A DNA stretch of 64,000 nt, taken from Linepithema humile. Its lineage: Eukaryota > Arthropoda > Insecta > Hymenoptera > Formicidae. Numbering within the stretch: position 1 is the first letter of the stretch; each line of letters opens with the position of its first letter. Below, one piece after another: positions 1 through 14,119 of this stretch. Both the position numbers and the translations under genes were made by a program. The notes under the pieces were generated by a model. That model searched no databases. It was not told where the DNA came from and saw nothing but the letters and a program-made list of their open reading frames with translations. The stretch lies in the NCBI RefSeq assembly GCF_040581485.1, contig NC_090132.1, positions 7,761,001 to 7,825,000 on the forward strand. The letters are read 5' to 3'.

Positions 1-1599
1 TAATACTTGCTAATTGAAATACTAACTAAGCGATTATATTTCTTAATTATTCTTCTCCTACAATGTTTATACGGATATTATTGTATGACGTGATTGAGCA
101 TTTTACATATTTCTTTATATACGTAAAGAAAAGAGGTAAAACTTGTAATAGACATAGTTTATATAGCATTTTCTTTCATTTCTATCTGTGAAATTTATTA
201 GCTTGAACTAAATCAATTTTGCCATAATTTTTTATAATTACTCAAAAAAATGATCTTGCAATAATAGCTCAAATTTTCTAGGTGTAAAAAATTAACTAAA
301 ACAGATAAATGATTAGCAACTGTTGTGATATTGCATATGTAATTACTTAATCAGTTTAGATGACAGAAACAGAATATATATCTGTATTGTTTGTGAACTT
401 TAAAAAGAAAGTTTCTCTAAAGCGCCTATCTGTATAAGATCAATCACGTGTTAGATCATGCAATGAATAACATTTAGCAATGATACCTAAATTTTTCAGA
501 AGCTATTGCTAGAACATTACTGCTATAAATTCTATATGTGACAAACAATGTTTTCACAGATACGAAAAATAGCGATACATTCTTGTTGCGATATCTAGAA
601 ATCTAACTACATCAGCGAAATATTTTTTTGAGTGATATCCACGGTTAGAAAAAGTTTTGAAAACACATAGATATTCTGTAAGCAGAGTGATATCTTTTGC
701 TTTCACTAATTTTTTAATCATTTCTTTTCATCAAAGCTTTATATCAAAGCTTCGGCAGTTTTTAAAATATGAGTGATTCAAAAAGTAATTATAGTAATTT
801 CCAGATTTTAAATTAAAAATTGTATTTTTACAATTTTTTATTTAATTTCTTTTTAAAGTAAAATTTTAACAAAACATTTTGTTATTGATATTAAATTGTT
901 TAAGCGATGCTTCAGAGGAGTTTTGCATTTAGGAAAGTAAAAAACGATGTAAGTACTTTTGTGTTAATTGTTACGAAATATAGCACCATAATACTTAATT
1001 TTATTAGCAAGCATCATGATATCTTTGAAGCAATCTCGAAATTATCTTGATAAGCGGATGTGCAGCTTATTTATAGTTAGTCGTATTTTTCTTCCCTTCG
1101 GCACTAGAACCATTAAATTAATTTGAGAAGCAAAGATATATGACGCATTGAATTGCATTATCATATTACAGGAGATTTAATAACATGTTTTGAAATAATA
1201 AATATTTGTGTTGTTACTAAAAAAATATTATGATGTATATTTAAACAGATTGTTCTACAGATTTGTTCTACATTAAAATGGGGTTTAACAACTCTGAAAT
1301 AATTTTTTATTTTACTTCGATAAAAAGACAACGTGCTTATTTTTTAAGAAGCTTCTTAAATAATGAAAAATTTTATCTTGATTATTTAATCTTTAGTGCA
1401 ATTACATAGTAGTACTGAGTAAATATTCGATATAAACGTACAGCAATGAATCGCAAACTTTTATGATTTCAAATACTTTGTGGCCCTTTAAAAGTTGATG
1501 TTTGGTAATACAATTATTTATGAATATAAACGAGATTAATCGAAAGGACCAAGAACTTTCATTCTCTTAAATTTCAATCATACTTCCGTAAAGTGTTCT
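1..1599. other. AT-rich intergenic DNA
   Basis: I see no gene or repeat. A donor-like GAT then GTAAGTAC at about 949 has no convincing exon upstream. Confidence 0.6.
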
Positions 1600-2320
1600 C
1601 CACGCTAAGATGCTAAAAGGATCTTATCATCGGCCGGGGAATCGGCCACGATCGGGTAGAGTGCAATTTCATTCCGCGACACACGCGTGTTACATTCAAC
1701 GTGTTGTGTCTCCTACTCGAAAGACCGTCGAGTGTGTTGGCGGCCATTATTTACACCCGCGCGCGTGAGATCCTCGTTTTATAAGGTGATAAAGACGAAG
1801 TCTCTAGCGACGCTGAAAGTGATCCGGGACATGCGAGTCGACATGCAAAACCGATTCTCGGTTGTACCGAGAGGTGTACGCGCGTATACACGGCGCCGTC
1901 GGACTAGTCGGCGCGCAACTTGCACATCGTGGAGAGATGCTTAAAGTGTGTTCATTACCGGGACGAGACGCGCGGCTGGTCGACTCTCGCGAATGCGGCA
2001 GTCGGTTCTGCTTGTCCCTCGAATGGCTATCATGAAGCCATTAACTTTATTATACCGAGCCATTAACTTAAATATTACGACTCGCGTGTCGCGCAGCTTC
2101 GGGCTTTCTGATTTATCGCTGGGAAAGATCGTGATGTAACCCTAAGCGCCGGTGTTTTTGTCGCCGTCGTTCACCTGTCAGGCACCGACGTTGAGGAGGT
2201 CTAGGCGCATAGGCGTGACGTGGCGTTGCGCGATCGATTAAAGACGACCGTATTGCGCAACGCTTGATAAGATTGCCGAGCGATTGGTGAGCACTGATTC
2301 AATCGCGCGATTCAGATGGA
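1600..2320. promoter_or_regulatory. CpG-rich island with GCCATTA motifs
   Basis: A GC-rich island of about 0.7 kb with GCGCGCG runs. It carries GCCATTATT at 1743, ATGGCTATC near 2023, and GCCATTAAC twice near 2037-2064. The two open frames here (1687-1944, 1948-2139) are arginine-rich and show no domain. It looks like a regulatory island or an untranslated first exon; nothing more can be claimed. Confidence 0.3.
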
Positions 2321-5300
2321 AATTTTTAATCACCTCACGTTTATGCTCAAGAGGAAAGACTCTTTCTCGCGTAAAAAATTTGAAGTTAGATGAAATGTTT
2401 CTTATTTGAAACACAGAGCATTTCTCAAGTATATCGTTAATAGAAATAAATTAATTAAATTTTACAATTTGTGTTTAGACAGAAATATGTATTGTAGATA
2501 GAGAAAACAGAACTTTTTGCCGAAAAGACGGTATCAAGATACGATTGAAGTGAAGACAAAGAAATGCGTACCTGTTCGAAGATAGAACCCGTAAAAAGAA
2601 AAAAAATCGCTGAAGGGGGTGACACGTTTCGCTGAAAGGGGGTGGATGTCCGACACGATGGGATTTTATATGAGTCTCAAGATTCGAAATGAGGATTTAC
2701 GAGCGGGTCGCGAAGCGCAGAGAAAACATTGTTTCAAATAAGACATCTTCGAACTAACTTGCGAATCCTGTTTACCTACTGTAGTGACCGCGATGCTGTT
2801 TGGAGGGGAAACACCATCGTAGATAAAAGGATAAAGAACACTTTGAGATGGAAAGCGGACAGGGGATGTTGGGAAGAAAGATCGCGCGAAGATTAAGAGA
2901 CAGTTGTAAAAAGACGCGCGCGAAGAAGAGGAAAGAATAAAAGAACAAAATTAAGATGGGGAAGGGAGGAAAGGAAGGAAAACATTGCCAGAATGACACG
3001 CGAGGGAGATCGAGAAACGAAGAAGGTGTCTTTACAAAGAGCGAAGGGAGTCTGAAAACAAAGGGGGTGATTTGATGGAAGAAAGGATAAGAGAAAGGGC
3101 GAACCAATGAATAAGAGGAGCATTTCCTTCGACCCACGTCTCTGTGCGAACCTATAAGTATGTAAATGGAGTATATTATTCCAACGTGCGTGTTGGTGTG
3201 CGCTATTCGAAGATCGGTTCAAACAGGGAAGGGTGGTAGCGTGCGTGCATGCGCATCACATCTTCATGAACTTGTTATTATACCAACCAGGATAATCAAA
3301 GAGCGGCTTTTATGTACGGCCCGTTCGCTGTAGTTAGCGGACCTTTCCTTGTTTCTTCGCCTTTTGCGAGCCGTTCGTCCTGCCGGCCGATCGACGCGCT
3401 GTATCATTTTATCGGCAATCCTTCCGCTTGTAATTTACATTCTTGTTACTTTTTCTGAGGCATTCTCTATCCTGCAAATTTTTAAAAAGTTGAAGTTGCC
3501 TGTAGTTGCTGTAGTTGCACTATTTATAGATTTGATTTGTTAGAAAAGTCTGTTAATTGTAATTATTTTAAAAAGGAGAAAAATATTCAAGGCAAAAATA
3601 TCTTTAATTATCTTATATTAATGCAATAAACACTTTAATTATACTGATAACTATAAATTTTTGAAGAGTTGATTCTTTATAATTATATTGATATAATTTT
3701 TGTTATTTCTCGTACATACTTAAAAAATAGGAGTTTTAAATTATTAAAGTAGTCAAAACAAGAAACCAAAAAAATATTAATTTTACTAGAAGCACGAAGA
3801 GGTTTCGATATTATTTAGTTGATACAATTTCGAAAATGCTACCTGCGAATGCTTTTCACATTAACGATGGACCAAGTAGTCATTAAACTTGGAATATTCA
3901 TGCACTCGCATATATTTCGTAAATTTTCCAGTGATAGTCTCATATCGACATAGCAATTTAGAAACTCTCTATCTTTAGCTCGCACTTATACACACACATT
4001 GCGTATACGCGTCATTTACGTGCCGATGTAATGCAGGGATAGAGCAGAGTAGTACAATATTTCGAACAAAATTTCCAATTGTTGTTTCATATGTACGAAA
4101 GATCGTGTTACACACATTTCTAAAATTTTATGGATATGTCTGTCACGAGTGATCATATTTTTTTTGAAAAGATAAATGGATTTTAAATCATTATAAGGAT
4201 AAATGGATTTTATTTAATGGCTTTTAGGGCTTTTAAATTTAGATTGTGCTGTTAAAAAATCTATTTTTATAATATACATTGCATATTGCTAGATTTATAA
4301 TTAAACAACTATAAAGTTTAATTTTTCTAGAAAATAAATAAAAAATAAAGTAAGTTTACAATTGATGTATCATGTATGATGCATCGAGACTCAAAAGATT
4401 AAATTTTTTAAATATAAACTGCAAGCGCATTTTTGTTTTTTTACAAAGATCTTCTCGTTGTTCTTGTTGTTTTTTCATCGATAATATAATTCTTGATAAT
4501 GCCATTATTTTTCAAGATAAGTATTAATTTGGGAAGCCTTGTACGTTGACATAAGGCAGTGAACTTGTTACTCATTTATTCGATGGCAAGATGGTGCAAC
4601 GCATTAAGACGGTTTTTAATGAAGAAAGTTTTCATTACAGTGAGCATTTAAAATTAAAGTGGTCTACCTGTCTACCTTGCATCGTTATAGTTTCTTACCC
4701 CAATGGGATTTGGCGCTTCTCATACCTCCGTCCTTCCACCACTCCTTTCGTTATATCGACCTTTTGAGTTTTCGCAGTAGCATTTGGACGCCAAATAGCG
4801 ACCATGTTTTCTATCAGTTAGCAGACAAGGTTGCTAAAACTGGAGATCGACGGTTGAATTTTGATTTATAAAAAAAAGTACTGTCTGAAAATGACTGACA
4901 CTTTAACAAGTGAATCGTTGTGAATCGTTTTTTTTTTATTTGCGATGTTTTGGTTATCTTCTATTTCTCAAATTATGTGCTTGTACTTTTTAGCGCAATT
5001 AAATATTTTTTTAATGTTTAATTTCAATTTTTAATATACTTGAAAATTTATTAGTGATAGTTATTTATATTTACGAATATATTGTCGAAATAATATAAAT
5101 ATCTTCAGCATAGTATTGAGTGTATTTTTGCATTTAACATTAGTTGGATAAACACACAAAAAATTTCAATCTCTAAAATTTATATAAACGCGTTTTTTTC
5201 TAACAGTTCAAACAATTAATTTGACATCAGTGTTTGCAAAATTATTAAATTTTCAGATACCGAAATAGGAATTTATATTTGATGTGATACACAAAGATCT

Positions 5301-5429
5301 GTTTTATATTCAAAGCGTTATCTTTTCTTCAGTTTTTTTTTCAGGGAATTCCAATTGCGTTAAATGTTAGGAATAGTTTTCTTCGTGAATTCCTAAGATT
5401 GTTTTCTCGACATTGTAATTTCTAGCTTT
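2321..5429. other. Intergenic DNA with a purine-rich block
   Basis: 2840-3110 is purine-rich on the + strand, which creates serine/phenylalanine-rich open frames on the minus strand. 3.55-5.4 kb is AT-rich. No supported gene. Confidence 0.5.
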
Positions 5430-5910
5430 CCCCAGCTCCTAGCCGGGGTGGCTGTTGTTAGGGATGGCTTCGATATTGATCCGTTCAGTAAGAGCTCGAC
5501 GGGGTGGAGCTGGTTTGCCCTAAGGGTAGTTTTTGTCCCACCACCGTTCTGCAGCCCCCGATTGGACGAGAGCGGCAAGATGGCCGCCGAGGCACGTACC
5601 GGAAACGTGATGCCCCGATATAGTCAGATGAGGGCTTTCCTTGGACTTTTCCCTCCTTCCTCCTTCGTCCTGCTAAGAAATAAGCTCTGCAGCCAAGAGA
5701 GGACCAAGCGAGTGAGAGAACCCTTGCCGCATCTTTTTCCCTCTCCGTCGGCTTTTTGCGAAATTTATTACAGCGATATATTCACATCCATTAGATACCT
5801 CACTTCTTTCGTCTGCATCTTGCCCTCTCCGTCTTTCTCCCGCATCCTCCCCCGCGCCCCGCGTTCTCCTCCTCCCTTTTTTCCTCTTTTACCTCAGCCT
5901 CCATAACTGA
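5430..5910. promoter_or_regulatory. GC- and pyrimidine-rich island with YY1/Pho-type motif
   Basis: This island holds a CCCCCGATTGG CCAAT-type box, CAAGATGGCCGCC at about 5577-5589 and a CT-rich tract at 5820-5890. The open frame 5448-5906 is long because of the pyrimidine bias and has no recognisable domain. An acceptor-like TTTCCCCAG at about 5429-5437 precedes it, but no clear exon can be built. Confidence 0.25.
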
Positions 5911-8257
5911 ATGCACTCTACCGAGATCCAAGCATCCTTTTCATTCCGGTCGGTTGCATGCAAAGCCCTTTAAATTATGGCCGAATGCTCCTTTAGAGCT
6001 TTTGTTTAAATCCGATTTAACATTTCGTCCAAGACGCATCAGACGAAGTAGCTTGCTGCCAACAAATTTATGTTGAGGCATCGTTTGGCCCGACTCATAA
6101 TTCACAATGAAAATAATTAAAACAATGTTTGTAGTGGTTTGTTCTAGTCAAATTTGCGTCGGCAAATTAATAATAACGAACGATAAATTCTATCACGTCA
6201 CATAGAATTGTACGCATATATAAAATCTATGTACGAGAACATAACATTTATTTGATGACATCGTATGAAACTATTTATAAGCTTGAGACTTTTCGTGGAG
6301 CATTGCATCGTCATGATGTTTTCGTCCAAATTTATAGTCCGTTTAAATCTCGCGAAAGATTCATGAACCCCATGAATAATGTTTTATTTTGTTTTTATCT
6401 GCTTAATGATATTCATCTGATTTATTTTTTTTTTTCGTTACTTCGCAAAATGTCAGTGTAATTCGAAATACATTTGCCTCGATTTTATATCCTGCGGCGT
6501 TTCGCTTATCGCGTTACTTGCTTGAGCTGCGAAAGGGTGAAGGGTCGTGAATCCTGGAGGCTGCTTGGACTACAGAAGGAACGAGAAACATGTAGGATGA
6601 GATGGTTTGGCCTCTCGGAGCCGCGGTCGATACTGCGCTTCTGCGAGGAAGGCAGTGTTGCCAGTCGGTTTGCTTGGAATTTGCACTTTCTTGGTAGACT
6701 GCAGGCTTTGCTGTAAAATGGCGTACTCTACGTTTCAAACTTTCTCCAAGCCATTTTGTTGTTTATATCAATTTCACGAAGCTACATTTGTACAGAATTT
6801 ATTGTATGTATTGTAAGAAGTTTATTTTAATTGAAGTAATTTATAAAAGAGTCAAGTTTTCTTATAAAATTTGAAAAGACAATCAATTAATAGTGTAATA
6901 TTATTATTATAGATAATATTATTATTGTTTTTGCTATATTTAAAATAAACATTTTTTAAATATGGATATTTACTATAAAATATCTTACGAAACATGCAGT
7001 TTTCGTTGTTCATTGTCTGATATATTGATATTTAGATTTATAGATAAAATACATAAAATTTCCACAAACGTGGATAATAATAAGAAATAAAATAGCTATC
7101 AAAAACAAATATATCGATAAATTGAGGGAAATTAATTTTGGAACGCTAGGAATGGTTCAGATATAATATGGAAGTGTGTCTACTCAAGATCGTTTTTGCA
7201 GGCACCAATAAACGGTTTATGGGAGCTTTGACCTTTCGTCGGAACCTTCTTATACTTTGAATCATTTCGTCATTTACAGGCAGTAGAAAAAATTGTATCG
7301 TGACAAATTCAAGGAGAAACATTATCTTAGAGAAATAAGTAGACTTGGAAACGTAAATTTTTTTTAACTCTTTTTTTTAAATATTATGTTAGAGGACGTA
7401 GAAAGCGAAGATACATCAGTCGAAGGACATTATATCTATTGATGAAACCTGGAATACCTTAAAATGTTGAATTTTTTAAATGGGTTATGTAGAATTAAAA
7501 ATTATGTAAGATGGAAAAAGTAACAAACAACTTTTATCATTAATTTGTGATCAGCTGCGTTAATTTTCAGAAAAATATAGATACAGTTGCATTACATATA
7601 CATAATACTATATAAATTAATAATTTACGCAAAGTATGTATCTACGTAAAATATTGCATAGTAAAAAAATTCTTTCTTATTTAATTATTCATGCACCGAG
7701 AAAAAAGTTATTAACATAATTACATTCACTTTGCAACTATTTCTTTAGTTTAAATATTATGTATTTAAATCAAGCATATACATTAATAATATTAACATGT
7801 AATTTGCAACGATATAATTTTGTTAACATATTGAATTTGTTAAACGAATTGTATAATTCTTATAGTTCTAACTTATACAATCTAAAGGATAAAGCAAATA
7901 AATACTGACCAAAACATTCTAATTAAAATTAGAAGTAATCTATAAAGGAAGACAAACTTAAAAAGATCAGAAGAGCGGAGCTTCTGATTCAGATCTAAGC
8001 TTTTCACGAAGGCGTCAGCAAATGAACAATGATATGCTGAACAAAATCCCACAGCCGTCGAAGCACGTGCTTCCGCTCGTTCACTCTCGATTTCAATGTG
8101 TTTTTATTGCGTCTCTTAAATTCGCATTTATGAGCTCTTATGTTCTCCCCCGTCTTCGCTTTTCTTCTATCGGAGTGACTGGACCAAGCTGTAAAGCATT
8201 GCGCTATGTCGAAGACAAATCGTCCGACGTGAAGTTAAATAGGTGATAATTGTGACC
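5911..8257. other. AT-rich intergenic DNA
   Basis: A small GC-richer patch at 6.47-6.73 kb carries ATGGTTTGGCC and AAAATGGCG motifs. Otherwise featureless. Confidence 0.5.
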
Positions 8258-8856
8258 GATATCCCGTAACAATTGCAATCGTAAATACTTTAATGAGTGA
8301 AATGACCTTGACGATTTTATTGGCACTTTTTATAACATGTGACAGTTGAGTCCCAGATCAATCAACTTATTATGCATGCATCTGTGAGGCATTAAAGCGG
8401 CGGTTTACTTGATATTCTGAACAATAGAATAGTTGATGCTTTTTACTTACAAAAGTGGAAAATCAACAATATAAAACGCGAATATTTGATATACATAAAA
8501 TAGCATCTTATTAGTAATATTATTTTAAGTTAAAATTTACAAATTAATGTGCGAAGATGCTCTTCGTTTCTATCACAGCAATGTAAAATATTATCAAATT
8601 CTGAATACAAAATTAAGAAACTTTATCACCAGTGTTCTCTTGAATTAATCAAGTTTATTTAAAATGTTGGTATAGAAATTTATGTGCTTTCCGTTTGGTT
8701 GAAGAGAATATCTTCCGCGACAAAGTTAGTCGTAAATACTTTAATTAGTGAAGCGGTTTTGCCGATTTTATTAGCCGTTCTTATAACATTCATTACTTAA
8801 GTTAAGCAACTAACGATCTTATCGTACGTGTATCTATGCACTATTATGGCTGCTTG
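8258..8856. repeat. Diverged direct duplication in the upstream flank
   Basis: About 150 bp at 8258-8405 recurs at about 8709-8856. The best block, CGTAAATACTTTAAT-AGTGAA followed by CGATTTTATT and CTTATAACAT, is about 80% identical over 59 bp. Weaker similarity continues to both sides. A CGATTTTATCGCCCGTTTT near 10012 resembles the core again. The shared core contains TTTTATT and TTTAATTAG Hox-type motifs. Confidence 0.55.
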
Positions 8857-9599
8857 AAGAAACGATAAACGCACGCAACAGTCGCGGATCAACCTAGTTC
8901 CGGCGTGTTACACATTGCACGTAAAAAATCACGAGCGAAACAATTTAAAAATACTACGCTCTTAGTTTTTTTTAGGACTGAGCCATAATTTGTGAAGATA
9001 ATAAATTTTCTCTGGGTCTCAGTTCATTAAATTGTTACAACGAACATACATTATATTTCCATAATGAAAGTTTCTAGTGCGAAGTAGTTCGTTGCTTGAT
9101 CCGACCTTTTTCGAGAATACAATGATAGTTGTATATATTCTTATGAATATCTACTATAGATACGCTATAAGTTTTTATGCCTTAGTTTTCGAGGTTGTAA
9201 ATTTATTATCCCATAGGCTTGAGCTTTGCCTTCTGACGGTCTTTTTGACGAACGTGATCAACGATAAATTATGACTTTACAAACCCATCGAACGTTATTA
9301 TTTAAACGCGGTGGCCGCCTATTTAACTCTAACTGCCTACAGATTACATCGCTATAAAATAATAAACATAAAACACGCTATATACACTCAACTAGAAATG
9401 CGTCATCATTCTTTGCTTGTGCAGGAAATTTTTTTGTTTCGTCTTCGTTGTGCTCTGAATTTCGGGTTCGTAATTGTGATACTGCAATGAAATAAATAAT
9501 ATCGTAGTGTAACGATGTGATATAAAATGTGGATACTGTGAGTAAAATAAATGCTTCTTATGTGTGCAAGATAAAGTTGATAATTTTGAATCTTAATTA

Positions 9600-12193
9600 T
9601 AAGGCCATTCGCGAATTTTCGCTTTTTACGATCAAAACCGTTCAGAATTCGGATTAGATACGTATTAGTAGTAATAAAAATATTGCGGGCCGCGTTGTGA
9701 GTTACAATCGTTGGCATAAGATGGTCGTTGAAAACGGAACAGGATTCCTACGGGCAAGTGGACGGCCATGGCGCGATTCAAGTGGAAGGCAATCTATTAA
9801 GATATCGTGGGCTGGACCTGAAATCTCGAAATGGCCCGAGTTAACCAATCGCGGACATCAACATCGAAATCCGCTCCTTCCACGCCGTCGCTATTTTAGA
9901 ATTCACGCTCGCCGGTCTTTCACGACGCACGCTTGTTGCCCGAAGTATTTTAATTAAAAGTTCTTAAAGTCCCCGTGAAAGCCGCACAGCCGAAAGTGAT
10001 AAAGATACTTGACGATTTTATCGCCCGTTTTGAACAGTCGATGAAGATGAGTCGTCGCGACTTAATATTCGCGAGAAAAGCGGTTTTTAAGTTTTTAAGT
10101 TGTTATATTAGTTTCACGACGTGAGAGTTCATTGATCGAATAAATATAAATATAATAAATACTTGCAAATGTTTTTATTGCAAATTGCAGTAAAATCTGT
10201 TGAAAAAAAACTTATACAATATACACAGCAGCGGCGTGTCAAATAAAAAGTGTCGAATGTTCATATTGCTCGATAAATCTTTGCTAAACAATTATTTGGA
10301 GCCAAATTCTAAATTTGTTGAGTTGCCGAGTGTGCACTTGGAATAAATATTCTTTGAAATTTTCACAAGCGATGTTAGGCAATCGTGTACTTCGTCGGAC
10401 TCTTCACGATACCAAGTAGAGGAGAATAGCGATGATAAAAGTATAGGAGGTAATGACAGGTTTCTCGACAGTTCGCTGCGAGAAAGCGCGGCAATGGCAC
10501 TTTCAGCGCGAGCGATGTATAGATGAGCGTTGAACGTTTCCGAGAGACTAGCAAGTTCAATCAATAGTGGACCTTTGTTTCGTACTTGCGAGAGAGCGTT
10601 AAGAGCCAATAACAGGCAACCGAAATAAGACCAGCTAGTGACTCAATCTGCGGTGCTCCGTTTTGCACAGTAACCGCTGTCCTGCAATTTCGAGACGCGA
10701 TTTTCGCGTCGACAAATTGCGTTCACGATGTGTTTTGTCGTTTCTGTCTTCTCGCGCGACTATGTCAGATTCTGATTGATGCCGTGTATCTAGATCCAAA
10801 AAGGCACCTGATACCGCGCGTCAGTTTCGACACGTATCATTTCTTAGAACAATTGCATCCAACTGTGCGCTATCAATACGCGTCGAAAAACGTCTCGTTG
10901 ATGTATCGCTGATAGATCGACTTGGCAGCCGCGCGCGACATGCGAGAGAATCTTAAGCAAGCGAGTACTCATTTCGCATACACGCTAGCCGGGAGACGCG
11001 CAAGGAACGCAGACGAGAGGAACGCAAAAGCGGCGAAGGAGGAAAAGGGATTAGAGGCGAGTCGGACGATCTGTCATCGACGCAAACCGGCATTTTACAA
11101 AGTATAAAGTCGAGGCATATTGCCTGCAGGTGCTACACAGAAGGCAGTCCGCAGGTAGATACGGTGGGCGCCTGATTGGCCTGCTTCGACCTGACTCCAT
11201 CCTACGGTTTCGCGACGGCAGTGTGCGAGGCAAAGAGAGGCGGTCGTTGTTACGTGTCGCTCGCAACAACTCGTCTTGCTGCGCCTTGCTCTGCCGCTTT
11301 AACCGTGCGGGAAAGAGAGAAGGAGAAAAAGTGGAGAAGAGAGAAAGAAAGAGAAACAGAGGAAGAGAGAGCGAGAGAGAGGCCGGTACAGTTCGAGCAT
11401 AGTAAATCCCGTTGGCTGGTACCTACGGTCTCTCTGGTCTGGCTGCATGCGTCTGTCGCGCTAGTGGAGCTGCCACGAGCTTTGGCAGCGAGCTAACTCG
11501 TTCAGCTCGCGGTGTATATTTCCGTTCCGTTACCGTTCACCAAACGTCGCCTCGCGGCTCGTAGGCGCAGTCGAAATATCGACGACGTGACGCGTTCTCC
11601 GCGCGGCGAGTCGGCGCGACCTGAACACCTGGCGATATCTGGCGAACGCTCTGTTGTTGCTGTCCTTGTCGTCATTACTCTGTCAGCTGTTTTTTTTTGT
11701 GCTTCGACACAGAATAAGCACTGAAAACTCATTGTGCGTTTGGGGTTTAACGTGAGCATGCATCATCATCTTGTTTTGTTCCCGGATGAAGAAAAAGAGA
11801 GAATGACGAATTTTGAGAATCCTTTCAACTGTACTTCATAAGAGGCTGTGACTTGATATTAATGTATATCCACGCTTATATGTCTCAACGCGTCGAGTTT
11901 GTGACAGTGTTCTGTTAAAATAACTGCGAAAGAGAGCATTGCCTGAAGGAAACATTGGTGCAAGATTTGTGATTCGCGTCTACCAAGAACAAATTTAACA
12001 GAAATATCAGTGACGTTATGATCCCCATTCCAATATTACATTAGAATTCTATAGACATTTTTATAAAATGTGTCGAAGACTATCGATTTCGATAGAACAA
12101 TGCGCGTGAAATTTCGTAAAAATAGCATACCTGATGTCCCTGTTTTTAATCAGCTGTATTAAACGCGGGTCCAATGTGTATTGGCTGTTTCAG
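9600..12193. promoter_or_regulatory. CpG-rich upstream promoter or enhancer island
   Basis: About 2.6 kb of GC/CpG-richer DNA lies in an AT-rich flank, densest at 10.4-11.7 kb. It includes GCCAT cores (for example near 9604 and the palindromic GGCCATGGC near 9763), a purine-rich GA tract (about 11313-11385) and CTCTC runs. Open frames here (such as 11176-11496) are long because the sequence is CG/GA-rich and they show no domain. The island ends at a splice-donor-like boundary at 12364, which suggests a promoter plus 5' exon. Confidence 0.35.
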
Positions 12194-12364
12194 CAGTTGA
12201 AAAGCGGATCGGTATGGAGTAGCTACTCGGGTCACAGAGACCCTTGGAAGGGAAAAGGGCAGCAGCATCCCCTCCCTACGCCCTTCTGCCGCCGCGACGC
12301 ACGACGACGTCAGACTGTCGTCGTCCCGCAGCGACTTCTGCGTCATTATTATTATAGCCGCAAG
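12194..12364 (+). other. Candidate exon at the end of an upstream CpG island (171 nt)
   Basis: The segment starts after an acceptor-like TGGCTGTTTCAG (ending 12193) and ends at a good donor, CCGCAAG then GTGAGT at 12365. It is GC-rich, while sequence beyond the donor drops at once to AT-rich DNA, as at an exon-intron edge. It is 57 codons long and open in frame 0, and open further upstream to an ATG at 12134. Since the island starts near 9.7 kb, the donor may instead end a longer first exon. The most economical reading is a 5' exon of a distal transcript running toward Abd-B. A coding role is not supported by any domain I recognise. Confidence 0.35.
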
Positions 12365-14119
12365 GTGAGTAGAAATGTCATTTTCCAATTACATTAGAAT
12401 GATCTCTATGGGCCGATAAACTGCCCCCGAAGACAGCGTGTCAACACAAATTTTACGATACGCGGAAAGAAAGACTTAATAAAATTCTCCAAATTGTTTC
12501 GTTATTTCGACTTTGTTAAACTATATAAAACTTTTAGTGGCACTCACGCTGTTTATTGCGTTATTAATTTTGCTGTAAGTATCAAAACGCTTGCGTTGAA
12601 TATATTAAATTTTTAATTGATATTTAATTGATATTGAGACAAGAAAAGAAAATAACTTTTTGAATTTATAAAATATTTTATTATTTAGTTGTTATCAAAT
12701 AGTAATGCGTAGAATTTGACACAATAGTATCCGTTCTTTATATAAAAAATCGAACGTTAAATATAAAAATAGCCATTGACATTGCAAAATTAGCAAAACG
12801 ATTGGAACATCCATTTTTGCATGAAATTGATTTGCGCTTTTGCTTTTTGATAATTATGCTATTATCCCTTTATAAATATTTAATTAAGATTTCCAATTAT
12901 TATATAATTGTCTAGCGTTCTCTTACCGCGTTATAATGCGGTAACTATTTTAATATTATGCGTTTACTCGTATGAGGATTATGAAAATAAGAGAATAATC
13001 TAATGAGAATTATATTCATAATTTTAACAATAGAATTTCAATAATCTTATCGTGGTAAGACAGTCTACTTAAACGATAGCACTGCAGAAAGGAAGTCGCA
13101 CATGAATAATCAACATTTGCATTTTGATTCTCTTGTTTTACAATTTTCCAATGACGTGCGTATTCAGCGTTGTTTTGTTTTTCTCTACGATTATCTCTGT
13201 GTTCTTTACTTTTCTAACGCTACTCATATGTGGCAGACGCTTTATTTTATAGAGTTTTAACGTAAAGCGTAGATAACAGGCTAATTAAATATGACAGTTA
13301 AGAAGTTTTGACAAAAATAAAATCTATTTCAATTATTTGCCGCAAATAACTTGTTTTAAAATAAGATAATTCGTCATTAAACGGTACTCTCCTCAGTTGC
13401 ATATTTTTATATTCGTAAATTCGAGAAATATTGCACGATAATCATCTTGTACAACGATTTGTTTCGGATTTTACCATGTACGCGATACCTTCTCGTAGTA
13501 CAACGAACGGGATTTCTCGTACACTTTGGCACGACTACAGCGCGTATAAACACGGATAAAGACGAGAAACGGCGGCACGGCGGAGCGAACTAAATAAAAT
13601 TCAGAATTTATGGAAAACCAGGGGGAGAAAAAAGAACGAGCGGCGAACGGGTGGAGAGGCAGAGCATGCCGGTAACGGGCGGGCTGGGAGTATTCGTGCG
13701 CGGAGGAGCTTCCCAATGAATTTGAATAAAAATGGGATGGAGAAAGACGCGAAGAGATACGCGAGGAAAAAGAGGGAGAAAAGAGATAACTAGAGAAACA
13801 GAGAAAGAGAGAGAGAGAAGGAGAGTCTTGTATTCTCGGGGTGGTCAAATGGGTAGGCGGTTATGGCGCGTTGAATTTCTGTTCACACGAGAAAACTAGG
13901 TACATCTTGTGATACATCCATGTGAGTACACGATCTTTCCGCGATAAATATATTTATGACAATTTAATTCATTGCACTATGTGCAATAAATCATAGTACA
14001 ATGCTTACGACTTAGGTTGTTTTCTTTCTCGTTCATCCTATGATATATGTTTCGATTGTCGAATCGCTCTGCATATTATGGAGATTTGAATTCTCCCTCG
14101 GTTCTGATCAGTCTTCGGA

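Noticed and set aside
2772..3222. Minus-strand frames with a donor-like CAGTAG-GTAAAC
   Set aside because: Ser/Phe-rich frames come from the purine-rich + strand; the splice signals are weak and no domain is seen.
5448..5906. 152-codon + strand open frame
   Set aside because: Starts with GTG, composition driven by a CT-rich tract, no recognisable domain.
11130..11496. Charged + strand open frames of 90-106 codons
   Set aside because: Caused by a GA-rich tract in a CpG island; no domain and no clear start.
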